A stretch of DNA of 64,000 nt from Leptasterias polaris (Eukaryota; Echinodermata; Asteroidea; Forcipulatida; Asteriidae): the NCBI GenBank assembly GCA_037783415.1, contig JAZGTN010000119.1:4410001-4474000 (forward strand), given 5' to 3'. Positions within the stretch are counted from its first letter, which is position 1; each line of letters begins with the position of its first letter. Position numbers and translations under genes: made by a program. The notes under the pieces are model-generated. The model saw only the letters and a list, made by a program, of their open reading frames with translations, was not told the DNA's origin and searched no databases. Below are positions 33,101-40,837 of the stretch, in pieces.

Positions 33101-35807
33101 GCAGCTTGCTATGTGATTTGTTACGAGGTTGTTTATTGGTTCAACTTTTTGATGTCCAGAATGACGGAGGAAATATTGCTCCAATCAGAATGATTGTCTC
33201 ACCAGATTAAAGATGATAAAACAAAGTTTAACTTGATGAAACGTAGGAGGGCGCTAGATACGGCCTTTGAAAGGTTGCGTAGTTATAAACAAATACATTA
33301 TTTTCCGGTTTCTCACGCAAAACGGTACAAAACTTCAAATTTTCAACCGAAAAATGAAGGAGGCAAACTAGTCTTATTAAAAAAAAAATTATATATATAT
33401 AAAAGGGAAAGAATTCGTCTTTCTTTTTCTGCAAACAACAAGTTCATACAACAAACGAATAAGGAGTTATGACAAAAAAGGAGTGAAAACGTGTTGATTT
33501 TTGCTTAGAAACGAAGCGTTGCAGGGGGGTTTCGCACTGCAAACAGCTTAATTTACACTACAAATTGATATGGGTAGACATCAACTTATTGCCTTTTGAC
33601 TTATTCCCCTGCAATGGCTGTTTTGCATTCGTTAAGGAATTGGGAGAAGTGGGCTTAGAGATAGAAGTGTTAAGAGGTGAAGGGGATGGTGGTTGGCGGG
33701 AGGATTTTTAAATTTAACTGTATCATGCCTTATGAGGGAGTCAACTCCTCTTTCTTCACCCAGCCACCTCTGCCCATACCCATCCCACCCTGGCTACTCA
33801 CAGTGAATGAAGATTCTTCAGACCTCTGAATACATCCACGTTTAGAGTCCGGATGTGGTTACCAACTAATTTCCTGATGAAACAAAAAATTACAAGAAAA
33901 AAAAAGAGATAATTAAGAACTATGTGCATTACTTGAGAAGTTGTGGAAAGACGTCATGAGGAAAATGATTTCAAGGAAAAGAGTTATTGTAATGTTTTTC
34001 CAATATGAATCGGGAAATGAAATTAAATTGAAAGTCGAGGATGAACTTTACATGACATTCAGCTCCTCCTTGGTGATGGGACACAAAGGTTTCACTTTGA
34101 GGGGAAATATTAATGTCTAATGGAACACATGTTTGTGTGTGTTAAATTTGATAGAAAAGGCAAAATAGCTATCCCCTACCTCACTCTCATTTTAAATAGA
34201 GTCCAAAAATTAAATTTTTGTCTGTCACTTTTGGCTGGTTCATACTCATGCCTATTGCTTTTCGTCTTGTTGTTGTTGTGATTTCTGTGTATTTTGGGGG
34301 GTAAAATTGTTTTAGTTTTTTTATTAGTTTCTTTAATATTTTAGAGTTAGAGTAGTTTCTTGCTAGGTTCCTTTTATTATTTTTATTGTGTTGAGATTCA
34401 AACTCAGTTTGGCCTCTAGCCATAACTTTTGAAATGTTTTTAATAAACCAATACAAAAATAAAAAGTAAAATAAAAACATTTCAATGGGCACCAAGGTCA
34501 TGACAAAATTCCATGAGAGATCATTAGTTTTTGAAAGAAATCAATAAATCATACATTCTTATCCTTTAGTTTTCAAGAAACACACTATTACATCTTAGGG
34601 CAGTCATTTTTTCAAGAAACACTGTGTCACTGCATCCACCTTTTAAAATTAAATTTTCACAGGTTAGTTTTATTGTAAAATCTACATTTAGATTGTATAG
34701 ATATATACATTTATATAGGATTCAAACAATCTAACGGTTCCAAAAACCAAAGGCGGGTATATGTTCCTTTAAGCTTGTATTCAGTTTGTGGATATTGCTA
34801 TTATCAATAGCAAAACCTCTGCAAACCAACAATATCATGCCATGGGGTAATTTTTTATGCAATTTTTCCATTGCAATAAAATAAATCACCAATACAGGGG
34901 GAAAAGTCATAAACACTTCCATTTAGAGATAATTTAGCCAGGACCTACGATGCCCAGCATGGGCCAAATGACATCAGTATGGTGTAATTTTGAGTCACCA
35001 AATCCAGCGAAAGGAGACCCCACAAAGTTCACAAGGTACCCACTCCATGAATGGTTTCCATGGAAACTGGAAAGTTCCATTTATCCCTAAGGTAAGTTTA
35101 TCATAACCTATGGCAAGAATCATAGTTATGTTTTTAGACCTACACGTACAAGAAATGAAATATTACAACACAAACTTGTTTAAGGAAAAAAAACATGAAA
35201 ACATGATTTAGGAAACCCCATTTCAGAAATGAGCTGGTCCAAAGTTCTCCCGCACAGTTGTGTGGTTATGGAGGAGTTGTGGAACCTGTAGCGCAGACGG
35301 AAATGAGCCCAGGAGGGCAATTTTGACGGAGCTATTTTTAAACATTTTGCCTGAAATCAACAAAAAGGTTGTCTTTTCCCCTCAAATTGTCCTCGTCGGT
35401 GTGAAATTGTTTAAAGGGAGGATAAGTCACATCGTACAATGGACTTCAATGTTATCACCTAATGATTAAACCACAATTTGCAATGTTATCACCTAATGAT
35501 TAAACCACAATTTGCGAAAGTATTCAGTAGGTTTCTAGATGTGTTTAGCCTTAACAGTTTTTCCACTGGCCAAATACCAGGCCCAATTTCATAAAGCCGT
35601 TAAGCAGAAAATTATGCTGAGCTAATTCCTCAGGTGTGTAATAAAATAAATAAATAAAAAGGTATGTTTTCTGATCAAACTCAACGAAAATAGTCCGGTC
35701 CCTTAATAATGGCTGCACCTAAAGTCAATACTTACAGGTGGCGGAGTTTGGTTACATGACCAAAGGCATCTGCAGGGAGTGTGGTGAGATTGTTGAAACT
35801 CAAGTTT
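3940..35807 (-). CDS. Leucine-rich-repeat GPCR (type B LGR / bursicon-receptor-like), 14 exons, 5' end missing
   Basis: Coding exons (minus strand, 5' to 3'): 35807-35736, 33873-33802, 27267-27193, 26554-26339, 25935-25786, 24681-24613, 24140-24069, 22392-22327, 21500-21357, 21058-20987, 20457-20250, 19118-19070, 18373-18242, 6143-3940. All borders are GT/AG and the frame stays open, giving 1,199 residues plus TAG. Order: 15 LRRs (residues 1 to about 360), hinge with Cys-Cys 388-389 and FYDY 417-420, CSPEPGPFYPC 461-471, seven helices 479-743, tail 745-1199. Such receptors sit in the plasma membrane and bind cystine-knot hormones or R-spondins through the LRR horseshoe. The LRR number and the hinge resemble LGR4/5/6. 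NSCANPFLYTILTKQFKKDC in TM7 and helix 8 resembles the glycoprotein-hormone and insect bursicon receptors. A bursicon-receptor (LGR2/rickets) orthologue is my preferred reading, at about 0.6; the LGR family itself is near certain. The signal peptide and N-terminal Cys cap are absent. Confidence 0.93.
6191..6219. other. Short hairpin between satellite and splice acceptor
   Basis: AAGGGCTT (6191-6198) and AAGCCCTT (6212-6219) form an 8-bp inverted repeat 48-76 nt upstream of the last acceptor on the transcribed strand, just outside the satellite edge. Confidence 0.55.
6224..17945. repeat. 11.7-kb intronic satellite, about 55-bp unit, with higher-order structure
   Basis: About 200 units of 55-56 bp run in tandem. 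Each has TTTGGATGAATTTTGACTAA, then the hairpin TGCAAGG-CTTACC-CCTTGCA, then ATTTGTTTCATA. Variants recur (CATACC for CTTACC, TTTAGACTAA, TGGAAGG, CAATGTGTTTC, CAATTTCTTTC, ACTAAATTAAAATGC). Twelve inverted blocks break the polarity, and variant order repeats over 1,169 bp in parts, which shows block duplication. The array fills nearly all of the intron between LGR exons 18242-18373 and 3940-6143. Short open frames inside are by-products of the repeat. Confidence 0.98.
7941..17455. repeat. Twelve inverted turn-around blocks in the satellite
   Basis: TAGTCAAAATTCATCC (a reversed unit) starts at 7941, 9110, 10281, 10964, 11632, 12686, 13354, 14188, 14631, 15742, 16911 and 17355. Each is followed by TTAATCTGAATCTGAATCAA and then a forward unit. 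That gives arms of about 38 bp around a spacer of about 16 bp. Spacings are 1169, 1171, 683, 668, 1054, 668, 834, 443, 1111, 1169 and 444 bp. Confidence 0.92.
18242..18373 (-). CDS. LGR exon: hinge to first helix linker
   Basis: This 132-bp exon is phase 1 in and out; the acceptor is GCCTACAG and the donor CAG|GTAAAC. It encodes an acidic, Tyr-containing hinge (DSDNDGFYEV), N-glycosylation sequons NET, NVS and NIS, and ends CSPEP. Joined to the last exon it gives CSPEPGPFYPC, equivalent to the LGR4 CSPTPGPFKPC (from memory). The 12.1-kb intron that follows is almost entirely satellite. Confidence 0.9.
18470..18557. repeat. tRNA-like-family fragment with terminal hairpin
   Basis: AATAATAAACCTTGGGGGAA and ACTGACTGGG match the family at 59377-59735. 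An inverted repeat follows: ATTTTGGGGTTGAAC, a 10-nt loop, then GTTCAACCCCAAAAT. Confidence 0.55.
18682..18763 (+). repeat. 39-bp tandem duplication
   Basis: Two identical copies start at 18682 and 18721 with TAATATGTCAGAGATGGTGC and end GATCCATCC. Their identity indicates a recent origin. Confidence 0.9.
19070..19118 (-). CDS. LGR exon: hinge, candidate Tyr-sulfation motif
   Basis: This 49-bp exon encodes IREDVIWADSSFYDYH. It is phase 0 in and phase 1 out; the acceptor is AATGCAG and the donor G|GTAACT. The call rests on frame continuity with both neighbours and on the acidic Tyr motif, which resembles sulfated YDY motifs in the hinge of glycoprotein-hormone receptors. The exon is short, so a transcript would be welcome support. 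Confidence 0.8.
19160..19331 (+). mobile_element. Short inverted-repeat (MITE-like) element, copy 1
   Basis: The left end is AAAGGCAAAGTATACCTTT and the right end ACCAAGCGTATACCTTCC; the ends are imperfect inverted repeats. Internal TATAAATGTAGATATATACA and AAAACTAACC recur in other copies. At 172 bp it has no coding capacity. Confidence 0.55.
19742..19855 (-). repeat. tRNA-like dispersed repeat fragment
   Basis: The minus strand reads GATAGAGCACTGGCACG, then CCAGAGGTCGCAGGTTCAAA and TCCCGCTCTAGTA. It has a B-box-like GGTTCAAATCC and a degraded A-box. It matches 59402-59476. Confidence 0.6.
20250..20457 (-). CDS. LGR exon: LRR 15 and Cys-Cys hinge
   Basis: This 208-bp exon starts with the last LRR (QLNGNRFPSFPTAGL) and runs into SSYAYHCCSYISLNEEN, the LGR hinge signature (PYAYQCC in LGR4/5). 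The third Cys of the vertebrate CCxxxxC pattern is absent. The acceptor is TTGCAG and the donor GAG|GTAGGC. The exon ends in phase 0, marking the change from LRR-type to hinge-type exons. Confidence 0.9.
20484..20715 (+). mobile_element. MITE-like element, copy 2 (right end not seen)
   Basis: It begins AAAAGGAGTCTATACCTTTA. Shared internal segments with copy 38939-39233 are GAGAGCTGTTG, TGAAGTAATGTAGTTTT, GGCTTCAGGCATG, CTGAAAGCACA and TTCTATGCAACAAGGG. It lies in the LGR intron beside LRR 14. Confidence 0.6.
20987..21058 (-). CDS. LGR exon: LRR 14
   Basis: This 72-bp exon encodes DLGNNSIIKIDEESF then LPMKQLETL. The acceptor is AATCTGCAG and the donor TT|GTAAGT. Confidence 0.92.
21357..21500 (-). 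CDS. LGR exon: LRRs 12-13
   Basis: This 144-bp exon (2 x 72) carries NLNLNRISSLEGKPF and LYLRDNSIEHIRADSF. The acceptor is TCCAACAG and the donor CT|GTGAGT. Confidence 0.92.
22327..22392 (-). CDS. LGR exon: LRR 11 (short)
   Basis: This 66-bp exon encodes DLHNNKIESLPRF then SSCSKLHTL. It is a 22-residue repeat matching the short LGR5 repeat that contains DLPSFNGC (from memory), including the shared Cys. The acceptor is TTGCAG and the donor TT|GTAAGT. Confidence 0.92.
22480..23701. repeat. 74-bp tandem array, about 16 copies, in an LGR intron
   Basis: Each unit contains CCCTTTATGATATGTTTCTT, AACTAGAGGATTGGAATGAA and CTCTTCCAATAACCAATGAT. Length is constant at 74 bp apart from one unit 3 bp short near 23137. 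Variants (CTTGATA/CTGAAAA, TGTGCTC/TGTACTC/TGCACTC) are mixed along the array. On the minus strand each register ends at a stop, so there is no long frame. It lies between LRR 11 (22392) and LRR 10 (24069). Confidence 0.97.
23705..23945. repeat. Degenerate GAGGGAACGAAAT repeat cluster with inverted copies
   Basis: About eight diverged copies of TTCGAGGGAACGAAATAATA are spaced 25-30 bp apart. The first two or three are inverted (ATTTCGTTCCCTCG). A remnant of the 74-bp unit (GATTGGAATAAACTCTTCC, about 23999-24017) reappears beyond it, so the cluster seems to interrupt the 74-bp array. Confidence 0.75.
24069..24140 (-). CDS. LGR exon: LRR 10
   Basis: This 72-bp exon reads TIDRCSLTSIPADFC then DGMQKLTEL. 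The acceptor is CTTTGCAG and the donor TT|GTAAGT. A Cys near the end of the core (ADFC) corresponds to the Cys in the LGR4/5 repeat with SGMCQQL/NNLCQEQ (from memory). Confidence 0.92.
24613..24681 (-). CDS. LGR exon: LRR 9 (irregular)
   Basis: This 69-bp exon reads AISDVDNLSEFPDL then SGTTNLEKL. The acceptor is TTCTCTAG and the donor TT|GTAAGT. It is a close match in register to the irregular LGR4 repeat with FPDLKGTTSLE (from memory), a good marker for type B LGRs. Confidence 0.92.
24854..25216 (+). mobile_element. MITE-like element, copy 3, both ends present
   Basis: The left end AAAGTATTCCTATGCTTTTT is followed by AGAACCATTTGATTGTTTTA. The right end is GTAATTACCAAAGGTACACC then CTCCCTTTAA. 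About 363 bp long, it lies between LRR 9 and LRRs 7-8. Confidence 0.55.
25480..25755 (+). pseudogene. 3' end of a non-LTR retrotransposon (RTE-like), degraded
   Basis: Broken plus-strand frames read RWVEHLVRG, GKRRGPKRRWRDEITT and DRREWKLLEEGFIRQWMNTA. This is the pattern G-R-P-K-R-W-R-D...D-R..W-K...F..Q-W found at the C-terminus of many endonuclease/reverse-transcriptase ORFs. Stops and frameshifts separate the blocks. The copy ends in a GATGAT microsatellite, typical of RTE-type 3' ends. It lies in an LGR intron, antisense to the gene. Confidence 0.75.
25786..25935 (-). CDS. LGR exon: LRRs 7-8
   Basis: This 150-bp exon encodes SLNNNSIELISTHAF and then DFRYNYHRIKNIKQGAF followed by RNLTNLDTL. 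The acceptor is TTTTCTAG and the donor CT|GTGAGT. The second repeat is two residues longer than standard (NYHRI). Vertebrate LGR4/5 have about two more LRRs in this stretch, and no extra exon was seen in the flanking introns. Confidence 0.92.
26339..26554 (-). CDS. LGR exon: LRRs 4-6 fused in one exon
   Basis: This 216-bp exon (exactly 3 x 72) carries three consecutive LRRs with cores NLNSNYIEDFP, LSVEGNRLNQIP and LLLSSNAITVV, ending AFQNNTKLTEL. The acceptor is TCTCGACAG and the donor CT|GTAAGT. Compared with the one-LRR-per-exon pattern on either side, two introns are absent. Confidence 0.93.
26610..26790. repeat. Degenerate short tandem repeats in LGR intron
   Basis: Diverged repeats of the theme GAGGTCCAAAACCAAGT, period about 20 bp, for example near 26650, 26675 and 26760. 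Confidence 0.6.
27075..27150 (+). repeat. Dispersed repeat with TAGTCCG.TCGTGAGTTTACTGG core
   Basis: The core TAGTCCGATCGTGAGTTTAC is followed by GGCCTCGGCCTGTGGTGCAG. It is shared with 40838-41045 and in part with 46322-46420. Confidence 0.6.
27193..27267 (-). CDS. LGR exon: LRR 3
   Basis: This 75-bp exon reads DLQLNIFQKPPSKAF then HPDLANLKTL, one residue longer than its neighbours. The acceptor is TTCACAG and the donor CT|GTAAGT. The usual Asn-x-Leu is replaced by Asn-Ile-Phe, but the LRR spacing is kept. Confidence 0.9.
28676..28855 (+). mobile_element. Copy of the poly-C tRNA-like repeat (tRNA part missing)
   Basis: CTTGTGGTTTATTATT is followed by GCATCCCCTTAAGGTGATCC, CTTCCCAGGTTGCATCG, CCCTGGCTACACGGC, GGCTTCTGACTGGCACC, about 20 C, then AAAGATATTGACAAAATG. 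Every block occurs in reverse in the copy at 59377-59735. This copy stops before the tRNA-like part. Confidence 0.8.
29085..29249 (+). repeat. 23-bp tandem array, 7 copies
   Basis: The unit is AAATTATTCTGAAGACCTTG plus TTT. Copies start at 29085 and recur every 23 bp, with only two substitutions seen (TCGG near 29161, TCAATTA near 29223). This implies recent expansion. Confidence 0.95.
30062..30232. promoter_or_regulatory. Two CRE-like TGACGTCA palindromes
   Basis: ATGACGTCATCGCA near 30067 and GTGACGTCATCAAA near 30222 lie in the LRR 2-3 intron, with GAACGTCATAAA between them. They match the CREB/ATF consensus; function is unknown. Confidence 0.35.
30976..30998 (+). repeat. Poly-C tract of about 23
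   Basis: An uninterrupted run of C follows GAGCT and precedes ACTGGGAGG, inside the LRR 2-3 intron. Confidence 0.9.
33802..33873 (-). CDS. LGR exon: LRR 2
   Basis: This 72-bp exon reads KLVGNHIRTLNVDVF then RGLKNLHSL. The acceptor is TTCATCAG and the donor CT|GTGAGT. It matches the second LRR of LGR4/5 in register. It is separated from LRR 3 by a 6.5-kb intron. Confidence 0.92.
34661..34771 (-). mobile_element. MITE-like element end, reverse copy
   Basis: On the plus strand it reads TATAGATATATACATTTATA, GGTTCCAAAAACCAAAGGCG and TATATGTTCCTTTAA. This is the reverse of the left end of copy 1 (AAAGGCAAAGTATACC.., GGTTTTTGGAACC). It lies in the LRR 1-2 intron. Confidence 0.5.
35447..35514 (+). 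repeat. 34-bp tandem duplication
   Basis: Two identical copies start at 35447 and 35481 with CAATGTTATCACCTAATGAT and end CACAATTTG. They lie about 220 bp downstream of LRR 1 in the sense of the gene. Confidence 0.9.
35579..35636. repeat. Dispersed motif CATAAAGC.GTTAAGCA
   Basis: GGCCCAATTTCATAAAGCCG then TTAAGCAGAAAATTATGCT. Related motifs occur at 21560-21650 (CATAGAGCTGCTTAAGCA) and 55195-55366 (TTAAGCAGCTCTATGATTAG), so this is probably an end of a dispersed inverted-repeat element. Confidence 0.4.
35736..35807 (-). CDS. LGR exon: LRR 1
   Basis: This 72-bp exon reads NLSFNNLTTLPADAF then GHVTKLRHL, a canonical 24-residue LRR. The acceptor is TTTTTGCAG and the donor CT|GTAAGT. It enters with one base completing a codon and leaves with two, the phase shared by all LRR exons here. 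It aligns in register with the first LRR of LGR5 (DISMNNITQLPEDAF, from memory), so the preceding exon should carry the signal peptide and N-terminal cap. Confidence 0.92.
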
Positions 35808-36090
35808 CTGCAAAAAGAAAACAAGAATGAGAACTGTGTTTGTTTTTACAAAAAATAACAAGTATAGCTGTTGTAAAAGTAAAATTGTGGATGCAATCTC
35901 ACAAAGAAACAGCCATTTCTCTTCCTCGGTGTTACACAGGCCTTTATTCCTTGCTCTTGCATCTGGGCAAAACAGATTTTCCTTTGTAAATGGCATCTCT
36001 TTGCGCGAAATTTTTCGAGGGGCACCAAGGCAGAGACAATTTGGCATGGAGGTCTGGTTACATTTCAGAGGATTTACAGACTCTCTACCA

Positions 36091-36550
36091 GAACTAAGGT
36101 TGTGGGCCTGGGTCTCCCTTTGGTATAGAGTATGAAGCCCCCTGAACCTCCTGAGTGTTGTCAGCACAGATCCTCAACATAACTACAAATACAGAACTAG
36201 GGTGATGGGCCTGGGTCTCCCTTTGGTATAGAGGATGAAGCCCCCTGAACCTCCTGAGTGTTGTCAGCACAGATCCTCAGCATAACTACAAATACAGAAC
36301 TATAGGATAGTGGGCCTGGGTCTCCCTTTGGTATAGAGGATGAAGCCCCCTGAACCTCCCGAGTGTTGTCAGCACAGATCCTCAACATAACTACAAATAC
36401 AGAACTAGGGTGATGGGCCTGGGTCTCCCTTTGGTATAGAGGATGAAGCCCCCTGAACCTCCCGAGTGTTGTCAGCACAGATCCTCAACATAACTACAAA
36501 TACAGAACTAGGGTGATGGGCATTGTCTCCCATTGGTCTAGAGGATAAAG
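36091..36550. repeat. 103-bp tandem array, about 4.5 copies
   Basis: Units start with GAACTAGGG at 36091, 36194, 36297, 36402 and 36505. Shared segments are GGGCCTGGGTCTCCCTTTGG, GATGAAGCCCCCTGAACCTC and TTGTCAGCACAGATCCTCA. The last copy is diverged. Minus-strand open frames with repeated peptides come from this array and are not credible genes. It begins 280 bp upstream of LRR 1. Confidence 0.95.
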
Positions 36551-38938
36551 CTGAGGTTTGGTCAGTTCAAGGCTTTGAAGGAATTTGGAAGACAAAGTGA
36601 GATCTGTTAAACAAATCTTGAAATCAGGACATCTTCTGGTATTTCACAGGCCTATAAAATACATTGATTGACAATATGTTGCAGTTTGGCTGCATGGGAC
36701 AAATTTGCTGGATTCTAAATTGGCTGGATGGGGCAAATGATTATTTCCCAAGTAGCCAAACAAAGCCATTTCCTGATATAAACCAAAGACAACAAAAACA
36801 GTGAAAAAATATTGAAATGTTTTCCAAATAGACGAGAAAGCCATCTGTGTTCTCCACAGATGTCTTCTATTCAAACAGTACCCACCCAAGTAAGATTAAT
36901 TCAATTCCTTCCCAAAATGACAATGATTATTCTAAATGTGACCTATGCCCAACGAACAGTGAAGAGGTCAGAGTTGACATTTCACAAAAGACTGATGGAT
37001 CAGATACAATGTGGCTGGCCACCTGTAAGTTGGTAAAATATTCTTAAATGCATCTATAATTGTCAGCTCTGTTGATGAACTTTCCCCCATTTCATTTCCA
37101 GCAACCTCATTCCCCCATTTAACTGGCCTGAGTTTCCCCCAAGGAAAAATGGTGCACCCCCTTGTTACCCCCTTGTGACATCACACCCCCCATCCTACAT
37201 TTTACCCTATTTTAGCGCTGGTTTTGCTCAAATTTACTAGACACCAAGCTCCATAAGTTTCCACTCACTGAATTGTATGCCTTTGAGAAAATAATATTTT
37301 CATCTTGAAATCGTCAAGGATAAACTTTCTTCGCATCCCCCCGCCCCCGCCCCCTACCCTAGGCATCTCCTATGCCGAGTGCAACATGATGCCAAAACAG
37401 GAAAAATACCCAGCCTACTTGAGGCAACACGATCCTTAAACTTTAAAGAAAGTCTTATTCTTGTTTCGGATATTAAATAAAATAAAAAATATTCAATTTC
37501 TGTAAGTGATGATAAAATGTCAAAATGGATATTTTGGTGTCAAACAATATCTTCTTTTTTTTCCAAGTACTTTTTGCCAGTTTAAATTTCTCCAAACATA
37601 TTATTTTCAAGAGTTGAACTAGAAAAAAGATACCGAATCCACTATTTTTGATACATTTTGAGTAGAAATAGTATTTTATTTACCCAGATAAGATTAGGTG
37701 TTTTGTCATAATTTGTAAAAAAAAATACCTGTGCGTGTTTTTGCAACACTGACCCTATTCGTATTCCCATTCCAGTATTTGGTTATTCACAACCTGCGAT
37801 ACCATACTTGTTCTAACTTGTTCCGAGTGCTGTGTCAGCTGAAGTTTTTCGGTCAATGAATTTTAGATCAGAAATTTATCAATTTATGCACCACAGTACA
37901 CCACGTTTTGACTTACACTTAACAATCCACTGACAGGCAAGATAAATTTGTCCAACGCTTGCATTTCAAACTACAAATAAAGTGTCTCACTTTCTCGCAA
38001 GGTTTCCTCAAATTAAAATTTCTGCAAGTCTGTGGTGTAAAAACCAACAACATTGTTGTCTTTTGTGTATATCTCTTTTAAATTTGACAACGTCAAAGAG
38101 TAGGCTAGAGGTTGAATCTGCTAGTGTTACTGTAACACCACAACTTATGCCAGATATTAAAATTGCTTTGGAAGGAAAAAGTAATAATAAATCATTGGAT
38201 TGTCAGATGCCACCTGTAATTTCCAAGCTGGTGGTCTATTTTCAAGGAAGACTGTCAAGCAAATTTTCTTGAGAATTTCCCAGGAAATGTGTCTAGTATA
38301 TGTTTTTCTGGTCATTTTCAGCACATAAGCGACCAATTTAAACATTGTGTTACTCTATTTCATGTGAAATTGAAAAATCCTCATAGCAGTCATTCACTTT
38401 CACTTGAAGTAGTTATTCTCTACCAGGCAATGGAAGTTAAAAAGATAACCATTTAATCTAACAATCCACTCCATAAAATCACTGCAGCTTTTTGCAGAAA
38501 TCTCTAGTTGCGTCTACTTTACTAAATTGAATGCCGATTTCGCATGGCTAAAAATAACACCTTATACGTTTAATTGAATGTAATGCTATATAAATTCACA
38601 TGCCTCACAATGATGTTGAATGACAATTTCAACTGAGGAATCACTTTAATACGAATTCCTGAAAGTGAAATAGACTGCTTTTTGGCCAAAACTTAGTTCT
38701 TTATTGTCTTGAGCCACAAATAAGAAGGGAAATAAATCCAAATTGAGAAGAAAAGGTCATAAATCTTACTCTCCCAAATCGAAATGATTTTTTTGGTATT
38801 GTCGGTGGAAATTACACTGCAAAACAAAGATTTATAGTTCACAACCAGAAAAATAATTTGGAAATTGTGGGGATTTTGAATATTGGTGACGGCCCACAAT
38901 TGGTTATTACTCCACAAGTTAATGACCTCAAAAACTTA

Positions 38939-39233
38939 CTTGCTAAAGAGCACTTGAGAGCTGTTGGTATTATAAAATGACACCCTTTGAAGTAATGTAG
39001 TTTTAGAGAAAGGGGTATTATTCATCCACAAATTTGAATCTGAGAAAGGCTTCAGGCATGGCATCTTTCTCAGGCATCTGAAAGCACAAAATTCTATGCA
39101 ACAAGGGTGATGTTTTCTTTCATTATTTTCTTGCAAATTCGATGACCAATTGAGCCCAAATTATGTTGAGATACACCAAGTGAGTATAGGCTACTGGTTC
39201 TTGGTAATTACCAAAAGTATACCCTGCCTTTAA
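38939..39233 (+). mobile_element. MITE-like element, copy 4
   Basis: Shared with copy 2: GAGAGCTGTTGGTATTATAA, TTTGAAGTAATGTAGTTTT, GGCTTCAGGCATGGC, CTGAAAGCACAAAATTCTAT and GCAACAAGGG. It then has TTCGATGACCAATTGAGCCC and ends GGTAATTACCAAAAGTATAC then CCTGCCTTTAA. Confidence 0.65.
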
Positions 39234-40049
39234 GATCACACATGCAATCTCTTTCATCACAATAATTGTTCAGCTTCCAGCAAATTTTTTCCTTTTCCTT
39301 ACTCCATGTTCAAATTTATTGAACATATCATAAAAAAGAAGTGCGTATAAGTTTGACTTTTTTTTGGTGACACACAGGACCATGGAGGATTTACAGCTTG
39401 TCTTGAACGTCTTAGCATGGGGTAAGGGGTGACAAAGCCACCCCCTGTGTGCGTGTAAAAATGCCAAATATTTCTAAAGGTAGGCCCTACCATGTAAAAA
39501 TCAGGGCTTTCTGAAACCAGATGCTCTCTGTCATAAAATTATTTATTTATTTATGGTCCGTTTGGGTTTTTACCATCCCCTGTGTGAATCCATACAGGGA
39601 ATACCTGAATCCAGAGACCTGGGAATTCTGAAAGGTATTGTCTCTACCAGACAATACTCTTTTAAAATGGGGATCACTAGTGCTGCCTTTAGGGACGGGG
39701 ATGCTTTTCATTTGGTACTAAGCAGGAAGATACAGCTAAGTAAGTTTATCTGCTGGACACAACTTTGAAGCAAGGAACCAATCAAAACCACCGTAACTGC
39801 TGGTTAGGCCTACCCATTAAAAGCCATCTATTTTGTAAGGCTAGCGGATTAATATGCTATTTATTTATCTTATTACACATCCAATAGCACAATATTAGTG
39901 CCCATAAAAGATAAAAACAAAGACAGACCAATATTTATTCTCAATGTGGGACCTACATGTATTGTAAATATAAACACAGATATATTTCAGCCTTAAAGTA
40001 AAATTTGATAACCTTTGAGGGTCCCGACACCTGATCTCTCAAGTATAAT

Positions 40050-40143
40050 CATTTCAATTCATAAATCACATTTAATTGACAAATGATACATCCATACATT
40101 TCAATTCATAAATCACATTTAATTGACAAATGATACATCCATA
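40050..40143 (+). repeat. 47-bp tandem duplication
   Basis: Identical copies start at 40050 and 40097 with CATTTCAATTCATAAATCAC and end GATACATCCATA. Confidence 0.9.
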
Positions 40144-40837
40144 TACACAGAGAATCATTGTTGTTGTTTCATACTCGCTTTATGCTCTATTTCTCCAGGA
40201 TCAAAGCGAAGAATTACTCAGTGAAGAAAAACCAAAAACAATACCCTTTAAAATATATTTACTTTTCTCGTCAAGAATGAATAATGCACATAAAGACAAT
40301 CCGGGTATTAAGTAAACAGTCAATACGGGGTACCGGCGGATCAACCGACGACATTCACCCGCCTGCTTGATCAACAGAGGCGGCCGGCCCGATAAAAATC
40401 ACAACAATACCGACACTGGAGATCTGAGTAAATTTGTTTTAACAAGACATTTTGCTGGTCTGAGACTGACGCTGATTCTTGAGGGATGGTTGGGTGGTGT
40501 GTGATTTATGCCAAGCCATGAAAGCAAACAGGTCCTCCAGAGAGAGAGCCCATGATCAGACTAATGTGACTGACAATAAACTCTCCTCTCCGACTACTGA
40601 TGGCACAGTGTTTCTTACCCCCTTGTGAGGATATTGCAGGACAATCTCTTAAAGGAAAGCTACGATAACTCGCTGCATTTACAAGACTGCATGGATTGTT
40701 CCCCAAAACTGTTACAGGACCAATATTAAAACAAGTTGAATCTTCACAGTTTAACATCTAAACTGTCTTTATTTGAACCAGTACTGAGAGAAGATTTATC
40801 TCATTTGTCTTTATACCTAAAGCATATTTTAATACTC

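Larger units (their letters stand above)
27268..33801 (-). other. Large LGR intron (LRR 2 to LRR 3)
   Basis: 6.5 kb with no coding exon recognised. It contains the 23-bp array, a tRNA-like-family copy, poly-C and poly-G runs, a (TTTA)n stretch at about 27985-28000 and two TGACGTCA sites. Several short open frames (for example 27699-27887 on the plus strand) show no family resemblance. Confidence 0.6.

Noticed and set aside
35703..36478. Minus-strand open frames of 154 and 93 codons
   Set aside because: They are read from the 103-bp array, and from LRR exon 1 in a different frame from its LRR translation. They carry no domain.
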